The notes beneath the pieces were generated by a model. That model saw only the letters and a program-made list of their open reading frames with translations, was not told the DNA's origin and did no database searches. Shown here one piece after another: positions 1-5,462 of a DNA stretch of 6,049 bases; the stretch's first letter is position 1, and the number at the start of each line of letters is the position of its first letter. The position numbers and the translations under genes were made by a program. Source of the DNA: Nitrospirota bacterium (GTDB lineage Bacteria; Nitrospirota; 9FT-COMBO-42-15; HDB-SIOI813); NCBI GenBank assembly GCA_016234155.1, contig JACRGZ010000001.1, forward strand, positions 1-6,049, in the 5' to 3' direction.

Positions 1-347
1 ACAACCCCACCAACCATAATACCCACATAGACCAGTGGGGAAATGAAATCAGCTTTAATCAACCCCAGAAGCTCTGCGGTAAATGCCATGGTGAGGTCTA
101 TATTGATTGGAGGCTGGGTATCCATGGTAAGAGGATTGGTTCATGGGCTAAAGGCGGTAAAAAGAGGTGGTGGGTATGCACCGAATGTCATAACCCCCAT
201 CTCGTTCAGGTCAACAGGTTCCAGCCTATCAAACCTGAGCCTCCGCCTGTGCTGCCTAAGGGGCTGAAGAGCGCTGCCCATGAGCAGCATGGCCATGGAA
301 AGGCCACGCATACGGCAGGACCTGCCGAGGGTAAAGGACAACACTGA
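1..347 (+). CDS. multiheme c-type cytochrome, C-terminal part (5' partial)
   Basis: The frame beginning at base 3 is open to a TGA at 345-347 and encodes about 114 residues. Two haem c attachment motifs are visible: CGKCH (75-89) and CTECH (177-191). Between them lies a DWRLGIHGK-type segment and a WW pair. After the second motif comes NPH and a proline-rich stretch (RFQPIKPEPPPVLP), then a histidine-rich tail rich in H, G, A and K. CXXCH-NPH followed by a K/P-rich tail is familiar from periplasmic multihaem cytochromes that sit beside NrfD-like membrane subunits and Fe-S ferredoxin subunits in anaerobic respiratory complexes. Such proteins carry electrons across the periplasm. The specific complex cannot be told because the N-terminus and upstream genes are outside the window. 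No ATG-initiated frame here competes convincingly. It converges on uvrA with 17 bases between the stop codons. Haem-binding cytochrome is a strong call; the subfamily is inference. Confidence 0.85.
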   Translation, partial: NPTNHNTHIDQWGNEISFNQPQKLCGKCHGEVYIDWRLGIHGKRIGSWAKGGKKRWWVCTECHNPHLVQVNRFQPIKPEPPPVLPKGLKSAAHEQHGHGKATHTAGPAEGKGQH

Positions 348-364
348 CTTAACTTCCAAACCTT

Positions 365-3304
365 TCAGACTCTAAATCCTACACCCCCTGTTACCAAAAA
401 TCTCTTTAAGAACTGCCCTGTATATGACCCATCCACCTCTGCCACATCTTCAGGGGTTCCTGTGGCTACAACCTCCCCCCCCTCAACCCCACCCTCCGGG
501 CCAAGGTCTATGATATAGTCCGCTACCTTTACTACATCCATATTGTGTTCAATAATCACAATGGTATTCCCTGCATCGGCCAGCCTCCGGAGAACATCCA
601 GAAGTTTTTGTATATCGGCAAAGTGAAGGCCTGTAGTGGGTTCATCCAGGATATAGAGGGTTCTGCCTGTAGCCCTTTTGGAAAGCTCCTTTGCCAGCCT
701 TACCCTCTGGGCCTCCCCACCTGAAAGGGTCGTGGCAGACTGCCCAAGCCTTATATACCCGAGCCCCACCTCACTCAAAATCCGGAGCTTCTCTTTAACA
801 GGGGGTATGTTCTCCATAAAGCCCAATGCCTGGCTTACCGTCATATCCAGGACATCTGCAATATTCTTACCCTTATATCTTATATCCAGGGTCTCCCTGT
901 TATACCTCTTCCCGCCGCATACCTCACAGGTGACATAGAAATCAGGGAGGAAATGCATCTCCACCTTAATAACCCCATCCCCCTGGCATGCCTCACACCT
1001 CCCACCCTTTACATTAAAGCTAAACCTGCCTGGCCCATACCCCCTCATCCTTGCCTCAGGGAGTTGGGAAAAAAGTTCCCTTATGGGTGTAAAGAGGCCT
1101 GTATATGTGGCAGGGTTGCTTCTTGGCGTCCTGCCTATAGGGGACTGGTCTATGTCTATGACCTTGTCAATGAATTCCAGGCCCAAAATCTCCCCCACCT
1201 CCCCTGCCCTTTCTCTGGAACCGTAAAACCTCTGGGCCAGTGCCTTGTAGAGGGTGTCTATAATCAGGGTGCTTTTGCCTGAGCCTGATACCCCCGTTAT
1301 ACAGGTAATAAGGCCTATGGGGATTTTTACTGTTATTCCCTTCAGGTTATTTGCCATTGCCCCCTTTATCACCAGGTATCTCTTGTCAGGCCTCCTCCTT
1401 TTATCCGGGACAGGTATCACGAGAGCACCACTTAAATATTTCCCTGTGATGGATTCAGGGCTCTGGATGATGTCCGCTGGTGTCCCGCTTGCCACAATCC
1501 GCCCTCCATTCACCCCTGCCCCTGGCCCCATATCTATCACATAGTCTGCCGAAAGCATTGTCTCCAGGTCATGCTCCACCACAAGGACCGTATTGCCCAT
1601 ATCCCTTAACCTCTTAAGGGCAGCTAAAAGCCTCTTATTATCCCTCAGGTGCAACCCAATGGAGGGTTCATCCAGGATATAGAGAACCCCCACAAGGCTT
1701 GACCCTATCTGGGTGGCAAGCCTTATCCTCTGCCCTTCACCACCAGATAGGGTTGTGGCAGGTCTATCCAGGGTTAGGTAATCAAGCCCCACATTCACCA
1801 GAAAACCCAGCCTCTCCTCTATCTCTTTTAAGATTCGTTTCGCTATTTCCCTCTCTGCCTTTCCCGGCCTCAGGGTTTCAAAAAACCTTTGCGCCTCCTT
1901 TATAGACATCATGGTTACATCGTATATGGATTTACCAGCTATCCTTACATACAAACACTCCTTCCTTAGCCTTGACCCTCCACACCCGGGACAGGGCTGA
2001 CTGTTCATATGCTGGACTAATTCTTCTATCACATCCTCAGAATCGGTCTCCTGATACCTCCTCTCCAGGTTTTTCAACACCCCTTCAAAGGGCCTTTTAT
2101 AATAATGGCGAAGGCCATCCTTTTCGTAATAGAACTCAATCTCGTCATCACCTGAGCCATAGAGAAGCATCTCTTGAATGGACTCTGGCAGGTCTTTAAA
2201 CGGGGTGGAGAGGTCAAAGCCATAATGTCGGGACAGGGCATCCAGCATCTGGTGAAAGTATACTGCAGACCTTTCCTCCCACGGGGCAACGGCCCCCTCT
2301 TTAAGGGATAGACCCTTATCAGGGATGACAAGCTCAGGGTCAAAGTAGAGCTTACTCCCCAGTCCGTTACAATCAGGGCAGGCCCCCTGGGGGCTGTTGA
2401 ATGAAAAGAAGGCAGGGGTGAGCTCTGGATAACTTATACCACACTCAATGCAGGCAAGCCTTTCGTTGAAAAGGAGCTCCTCTGATAAGCCCCCTCCCCC
2501 CTTGCCCCTGATTGAATCTATCAGGGGCTTGCGAGGGCTTGACTCCCGTTGCGTGAAGCATTGCAACGGGAAGGGGTGGGGGGATACCACCACCACCTTT
2601 GCAATCCCTCCAGAAAGTCTTGTGGCTACTTCTAGCGACTCGGCAAGCCTTCCGGTAATGCCTTCTCTTATAACCAGTCTATCCACCACCACATCTATAT
2701 AATGCCTCTTCCTCTTATCCAGGATAATCGCCTCACTTAAATCCCTCAGCCTTCCATCCACCTTCACCCTTGTGTAACCGTCTCTACGGAGCTGGTCCAG
2801 TTCCTTCCTGTATTCCCCCTTCCTACCCCTTACAATAGGGGAAAGGATGATAACCCTTGTATCCTGAGGAAGTCCCATGACCCTGTCCACCATCTGCTGG
2901 ATGGTCTGAGCGGTTATCTCCTTGCCACACTGATAGCAATGGGGTTTGCCAACTCTGGCAAAGAGGAGCCGCAGGAAGTCGTAGACCTCTGTGACTGTCC
3001 CAACAGTAGACCGAGGGTTCTTGCTGGTTGTCTTCTGTTCAATGGATATAGCAGGGGAAAGACCTTCAATACTTTCCACATCAGGTTTTTCCATCTGTTC
3101 CATAAATTGCCTGGCATAGGCTGAGAGGCTCTCTACATACCGCCTCTGACCCTCTGCATAGATGGTATCAAAGGCAAGGGTGGACTTACCTGAACCACTC
3201 ACCCCTGTGATGACAACGAGTTTGTCCCTGGGGATTTCTAAGTCAATGTTTTTTAGATTGTGCTCCCTGGCACCTTTGATGATGATCTTGTTCATATAAG
3301 ACAT
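365..3304 (-). CDS. uvrA: UvrABC excinuclease subunit A (UvrA), with in-frame insertion
   Basis: UvrA is the ATP-dependent DNA damage sensor of nucleotide excision repair; as a cytoplasmic dimer it loads UvrB at lesions. The 979-residue product has two ABC ATPase modules. Module 1: Walker A GVSGSGKST at 34-42, signature LSGGE at 519-523, Walker B LYILDEPS at 541-548. Module 2: Walker A at 671-679, LSGGE at 860-864, Walker B LYILDEPT at 883-890. Zinc-finger cysteines are C285, C288, C309, C312 and C770, C773, C793, C796; a further CPGC lies at 438-441. The protein is longer than the usual roughly 940 residues. Residues about 242-273 are an extra segment encoded by a palindromic repeat, yet both flanks remain in frame with every motif intact. 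The ATG at 3304 has a weak GGAAAG 11 bases upstream. The ATG at 3295 (MNKIIIKGAREHN) fits the length of known UvrA N-termini but has no visible ribosome binding site, so the start is uncertain by three codons. No terminator hairpin is seen after the stop. Confidence 0.98.
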   Translation of the reverse strand: MSYMNKIIIKGAREHNLKNIDLEIPRDKLVVITGVSGSGKSTLAFDTIYAEGQRRYVESLSAYARQFMEQMEKPDVESIEGLSPAISIEQKTTSKNPRSTVGTVTEVYDFLRLLFARVGKPHCYQCGKEITAQTIQQMVDRVMGLPQDTRVIILSPIVRGRKGEYRKELDQLRRDGYTRVKVDGRLRDLSEAIILDKRKRHYIDVVVDRLVIREGITGRLAESLEVATRLSGGIAKVVVVSPHPFPLQCFTQRESSPRKPLIDSIRGKGGGGLSEELLFNERLACIECGISYPELTPAFFSFNSPQGACPDCNGLGSKLYFDPELVIPDKGLSLKEGAVAPWEERSAVYFHQMLDALSRHYGFDLSTPFKDLPESIQEMLLYGSGDDEIEFYYEKDGLRHYYKRPFEGVLKNLERRYQETDSEDVIEELVQHMNSQPCPGCGGSRLRKECLYVRIAGKSIYDVTMMSIKEAQRFFETLRPGKAEREIAKRILKEIEERLGFLVNVGLDYLTLDRPATTLSGGEGQRIRLATQIGSSLVGVLYILDEPSIGLHLRDNKRLLAALKRLRDMGNTVLVVEHDLETMLSADYVIDMGPGAGVNGGRIVASGTPADIIQSPESITGKYLSGALVIPVPDKRRRPDKRYLVIKGAMANNLKGITVKIPIGLITCITGVSGSGKSTLIIDTLYKALAQRFYGSRERAGEVGEILGLEFIDKVIDIDQSPIGRTPRSNPATYTGLFTPIRELFSQLPEARMRGYGPGRFSFNVKGGRCEACQGDGVIKVEMHFLPDFYVTCEVCGGKRYNRETLDIRYKGKNIADVLDMTVSQALGFMENIPPVKEKLRILSEVGLGYIRLGQSATTLSGGEAQRVRLAKELSKRATGRTLYILDEPTTGLHFADIQKLLDVLRRLADAGNTIVIIEHNMDVVKVADYIIDLGPEGGVEGGEVVATGTPEDVAEVDGSYTGQFLKRFLVTGGVGFRV
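2489..2585. repeat. GC-rich palindromic element inserted in frame within uvrA
   Basis: This stretch of about 96 bases breaks the otherwise conserved UvrA sequence between KVVVVS and the EELLF segment before zinc finger 1. It contains two internal inverted repeats. GCCCCTGAT (2504-2512) pairs with ATCAGGGGC (2520-2528), and TCCCGTTGC (2544-2552) pairs with GCAACGGGA (2563-2571). Its ends are C-rich on the left (2490-2501) and G-rich on the right (2573-2583), forming imperfect terminal inverted repeats of the AAGGGG-G/T-GG type. The structure suggests a small non-autonomous palindromic element (REP or MITE-like, comparable in principle to the Rickettsia palindromic elements found inside genes). 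Its length is a multiple of three and it has no stop in the uvrA frame. The exact boundaries and any target duplication cannot be fixed from one copy; no second copy is in this window. Confidence 0.75.
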
Positions 3305-3309
3305 AAATT

Positions 3310-3415
3310 TTAAATCTTTCCAATCAGGTAAGCAAGTTTTTTGTAAAAAGTGTTTTTGGCAGTCGGTTTTCCTGAGAGCCTTTCAATCCGCTCTACAAGC
3401 TCACGCCTTGCAAGG
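3310..3415 (-). pseudogene. unidentified 3' gene remnant upstream of uvrA
   Basis: On the minus strand an open frame ends at TAA 3310-3312, just before the uvrA start. It reads ARRELVERIERLSGKPTAK and then a short Lys/Tyr-rich tail ending YLIGKI. The composition is protein-like (charged helix followed by a basic end) and the stop overlaps the uvrA leader, as a preceding operon gene would. There is no start codon in the segment: the frame runs back in phase to the recombinase stop at 3493-3495, and its upper part overlaps the Smr-like fragment in another frame. I do not recognise the family. It may be the tail of a gene truncated by rearrangement, or non-coding. Confidence 0.25.
3316..3321 (-). 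promoter_or_regulatory. weak ribosome binding site for uvrA
   Basis: On the minus strand GGAAAG lies 11 bases before the ATG at 3304, separated by an AT-only stretch. The spacing is long but it is the only purine-rich Shine-Dalgarno-like match near either candidate start. It favours the first ATG over the one at 3295. Confidence 0.35.
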
Positions 3416-3494
3416 AAGCGGATGGCCGGAGAGATGCTCCTGCGCAGCCTTTTGCAAGGATGCCCATACCAATCCCGTGAATTATTGCAACTTC
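3401..3494 (-). pseudogene. Smr-domain-like fragment (frameshifted remnant)
   Basis: Immediately after the recombinase stop, the minus strand reads EVAIIHGIGMGILAK in a different frame (3494-3450). Skipping one base (G3449) continues it as AAQEHLSGHPL before a stop at 3401-3403. The combination resembles the Smr domain signature of MutS2/Smr proteins (xVxIIHGxGTGxLRKAVxExLxxHP). The normal continuation, with a GEGGSGVTIVEL-like end, is absent, and nothing upstream in this frame past the recombinase looks Smr-like. I therefore read it as a broken remnant of an Smr/MutS2-type gene whose 5' part was lost, perhaps when the recombinase arrived. The match is short and needs a one-base frameshift, so chance resemblance remains possible. 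Confidence 0.4.
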
Positions 3495-4755
3495 AGAAAT
3501 CCAGCGGACTCTTGGCCTCTTTTACGGTTCTACTCTGTATGGTGTGGGTGTAAATCATCGTCGTCCTGACATCCGAGTGTCCAAGCAACTCCTGAATGGT
3601 GCGGATATCGTAATTGGCTTGCAAGAGATGGGTAGCAAAACTGTGGCGGAAGGTATGGGAAGAGACGCGTTTTGTAAGTTTTGCCTTGAAGACTGCCGCC
3701 CTGATGGCCTTTTGGACATGCGTTTCGTGGAGATAATATCTCCGGTACTCCCTCGGAACTGGAACAAGAGTCAGCGTCTTTGCTGGAAAGAACCACTGCC
3801 AGACCAGTTCCTTTGAGGCGGCAGGATATTTCTTTTCGAGCAGACCATCCATGAATACGCCCGCATACCCCGCTGTAATGTCCTGGTCATGGAGTTCCAT
3901 CACCCGCTCAATCTGAGCCTTTAGTTCCGGCAGAATTGACTGCGGGATGGGAACGGTCCGGTCTTTCTTCCCCTTGCCGTCGTGGATGGTGAGGATTCCG
4001 ACGTCGAAATTGAAATTATGCAGCCGAAGCTTCAGGCATTCGAACAAGCGGAGACCGCAGCCATACAGCAACTTGACCACCAAATCATAGGGATGAGAGA
4101 GATGCTTCAGCACGGCATCTATCTCCTGCCGGGAAAGAACCACGGGAATATACCGCGTTCTCTTCGCACGGGGAATGTCCCGGTGTTCGCCGAAATCCTT
4201 CTTAAGAACATGCCGGAACAGGAACAGCAGGGCATTGAACGTCTGGTTCTGTGTCGATGCGGCAACATGACATTTCACTGCGAGATAGGTGAGATATTCC
4301 TTTACGTCCGTTGATGAAAGGTCAAGAGGCGGTTTATGACGCAGGAATTTCTGAAACTGCCGTGCCCAAAGCGCATATGTCTTTAGGGTTTTCCGGGAAT
4401 AGTGCCGTGTCTTGATCTCCGCCGCCAGACCACTGATGACCTTGTCCCATTCCGGAGATTCAGATGTTACCGCATAGCCGTCTTCCCACAGACGGCGCGG
4501 CTGAAGCGGCGAAGGTTTGGGGGATGACGCTGTCGGCGTCACCGTGCGAGGCGATAGAGATACGTCCATCTTTTTTTGTATCTCAAAAAAGAGTGAGACG
4601 GCATATGCGGCATACTTTTGCTGTTCCTGTGTTTGCTTCTTTTCCCGCAATTTGTTGATAAACAGCTTCACGCGTTCCGACTTGGAATCCGGAAGCGGGT
4701 ACTTGCCGCAAAAGTCAAGATAATACCTGCAATATGAAAAGTGAAAAGGGGACAA
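3493..4755 (-). CDS. integron-integrase-type tyrosine recombinase with N-terminal extension
   Basis: The product (420 residues as read) is a site-specific tyrosine recombinase. Catalytic positions are all present: R236 in GLRLFE, a lysine in GKGKKDRTVP (261-264), H367 and R370 in HTFRH, H393 in LLGHSDV, and nucleophile Y402 in MIYTHT. The core-binding SAM-like domain spans about 104-185. Between the lysine motif and HxxR there is the extra IntI-type segment (about 305-325: KKYPAASKELVWQWFFPA), followed by RRYYLHETHVQKAIRAA. The C-terminus KSPLDF also matches IntI proteins, whose ends read SPLD. IntI recombines attI and attC sites in integrons. Residues 1-85 are additional to the roughly 320-340 residues of classical IntI and look like a second helical N-terminal domain plus a Pro/Ser linker. 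The start is doubtful: the only near candidate is TTG at 4755, which lies inside a repeat, and the frame stays open upstream, so the native 5' end may have been replaced. Confidence 0.85.
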   Translation of the reverse strand: MSPFHFSYCRYYLDFCGKYPLPDSKSERVKLFINKLREKKQTQEQQKYAAYAVSLFFEIQKKMDVSLSPRTVTPTASSPKPSPLQPRRLWEDGYAVTSESPEWDKVISGLAAEIKTRHYSRKTLKTYALWARQFQKFLRHKPPLDLSSTDVKEYLTYLAVKCHVAASTQNQTFNALLFLFRHVLKKDFGEHRDIPRAKRTRYIPVVLSRQEIDAVLKHLSHPYDLVVKLLYGCGLRLFECLKLRLHNFNFDVGILTIHDGKGKKDRTVPIPQSILPELKAQIERVMELHDQDITAGYAGVFMDGLLEKKYPAASKELVWQWFFPAKTLTLVPVPREYRRYYLHETHVQKAIRAAVFKAKLTKRVSSHTFRHSFATHLLQANYDIRTIQELLGHSDVRTTMIYTHTIQSRTVKEAKSPLDF

Positions 4756-4798
4756 AAAGTGAAAAGGAGTGAAAAAGTGAAAAGGTGAAAAGGGGACA
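4741..4798. repeat. GTGAAAAG direct-repeat cluster with two GTGAAAAGGGGACA copies
   Basis: GTGAAAA occurs at 4741, 4759, 4769, 4777 and 4785 with irregular spacing. The 14-mer GTGAAAAGGGGACA is perfect at 4741-4754 and again at 4785-4798. The first copy overlaps the apparent TTG start of the recombinase, so its first encoded residues (SPFHFS) come from repeat sequence. The block looks like a slipped or recombined intergenic repeat rather than coding or regulatory DNA. Confidence 0.8.
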
Positions 4799-4879
4799 GA
4801 TTTATTTATTGAAATGGATAGAGATAGCTTCAGTAAAATACCGCTGTGCCACGGGACAAAAAATAAAAATGTCCCCTTT
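4789..4879. repeat. imperfect inverted repeat, AAAGGGGACA / TGTCCCCTTT ends
   Basis: AAAGGGGACA (4789-4798) is the exact reverse complement of TGTCCCCTTT (4870-4879). AT-rich tracts lie just inside both arms (GATTTATTTATT and AATAAAAA). A second short pair, GGGACA (4853-4858) with TGTCCC (4870-4875), could form a hairpin with an AT loop. The roughly 70 bases between the outer arms hold no gene. Ends of this kind resemble the REP-like palindromes that flank RAYT/IS200-type transposase genes, but no transposase is present, so this may be an empty or decayed element. Confidence 0.6.
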
Positions 4880-4919
4880 ATTTCCGTCCTTTATTTCCTT
4901 TATTTCCTTCTTTATTTCC
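4876..4919. repeat. degenerate TTTATTTCC direct repeats
   Basis: TTTATTTCC occurs four times in close succession (starting near 4877, 4890, 4899 and 4911) with 0-4 spacer bases. It directly abuts the inverted repeat on the left and the probable coding sequence of the small membrane protein on the right. It is simple low-complexity expansion with no evident function. Confidence 0.7.
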
Positions 4920-4956
4920 TAGTGATCCGCTTGCATGGGAACAGTGGCTTAAAGAC

Positions 4957-5268
4957 ATGAAAGGAAAAGGTGCTACAGAAGGCCACTTGGCTTGGATTTA
5001 CAAAATTAGGTTAGCCTTTTTCCCTTTGCTTATGGTTTTTTCATTCCTAACTGGCACCTATTATCTCTTAACTCATCCAAGATTTGTCCCCTCATGGCTT
5101 ACGCCGTTTGGCAGTTTCATTCCAGAAGCAAAAACTAATGCTGTGATTCTATTGGTATTATCGATCATAATTATTTTCACTACAACCTTGATAGCATTTG
5201 TAATTGGACGGAGGCTTGACGTTAAAACTGAACCCATTATCCGCAATCAATCGGAACATAAGACATGA
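4957..5268 (+). CDS. small two-helix membrane protein of unknown function (possibly 5'-truncated)
   Basis: The 103-residue product has two clear hydrophobic segments, about residues 19-38 and 62-84, joined by a proline-rich loop (HPRFVPSWLTPFGSF). The tail after GRR is polar. By the positive-inside rule both termini are probably cytoplasmic. I do not recognise a family. The ATG at 4957 has only a poor ribosome binding site. The frame is open upstream, and codons from about 4921 (SDPLAWEQWLKD) look like genuine protein, while further back the frame dissolves into the TTTATTTCC repeats and a TAA at 4864. This suggests the original N-terminus was cut off by repeat-mediated rearrangement. If functional, translation may begin at 4957. 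It lies between the recombinase (divergent) and a methyltransferase gene, in the place where an integron or island cargo gene would sit. Confidence 0.55.
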   Translation: MKGKGATEGHLAWIYKIRLAFFPLLMVFSFLTGTYYLLTHPRFVPSWLTPFGSFIPEAKTNAVILLVLSIIIIFTTTLIAFVIGRRLDVKTEPIIRNQSEHKT

Positions 5269-5288
5269 TTACAGGGATGATTACGGGG
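5265..5288. repeat. 12-bp tandem repeat ATGATTAC(A/G)GGG
   Basis: Two adjacent copies, ATGATTACAGGG (5265-5276) and ATGATTACGGGG (5277-5288), overlap the stop codon of the membrane protein gene. They differ at one position. No function is evident. Confidence 0.6.
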
Positions 5289-5332
5289 TTTGGCTTAAAA
5301 ACTTGAATGAAGACAACATAAATAGAGTAAAA

Positions 5333-5364
5333 GGTAAATGGTAAATGGGACGGTTCTATTTATT
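5333..5364. repeat. GGTAAAT tandem pair followed by GGGACGGTTCTATTTATT
   Basis: GGTAAAT is repeated at 5333-5339 and 5340-5346. It is followed by GGGACGGTTCTATTTATT (5347-5364), which matches GGGACAGATTTATTTATT at 4793-4810 in 15 of 18 positions and in the same orientation. The pair therefore brackets the small membrane protein gene. The motif looks like one arm of a REP-like palindrome of the kind found near RAYT transposases; the complementary arm is not visible here. The rest of 5269-5462 shows no gene; a small inverted repeat (TTAAC/GTTAA, about 5395-5408) is the only other structure. Confidence 0.55.
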
Positions 5365-5462
5365 CAGTGCCCGTAGCGGCAGATAAAACGGCATTAACAT
5401 CCAAGTTAATCTTGTTTTTTCCATGCTTATCTGTTAATTTAAACCTGTAAATTATCATCTAT

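Noticed and set aside
43..267. Plus-strand 74-residue open frame.
   Set aside because: It overlaps the cytochrome frame, has no recognisable motif and a composition typical of an out-of-frame shadow.
1..359. Minus-strand open frames at 141-359 and 1-125, the latter vaguely like a membrane pyrophosphatase segment (FISPLVYVGIMVGGVV).
   Set aside because: An in-frame stop separates them, and the plus strand in the same place has two CXXCH motifs with a typical cytochrome tail, which explains the region much better.
2448..2702. Plus-strand 84-residue open frame across the palindromic insert.
   Set aside because: It lies antisense to uvrA, and the uvrA frame has conserved domains on both sides; the open frame is a shadow.
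3530..3816. Several short open frames on both strands over the integrase C-terminus.
   Set aside because: They overlap the catalytic part of the recombinase in other frames and show no independent domain features.
4741..4919. CRISPR array or iteron-type origin.
   Set aside because: The repeats are short, of mixed type and irregularly spaced, with no unique spacers of constant length and no replication initiator gene nearby.
5385..5415. TTAAC...GTTAA inverted repeat as a possible attC core site.
   Set aside because: The sequences do not fit RYYYAAC/GTTRRRY and no paired outer R''/L'' boxes are seen; the arms are only 5 bases.
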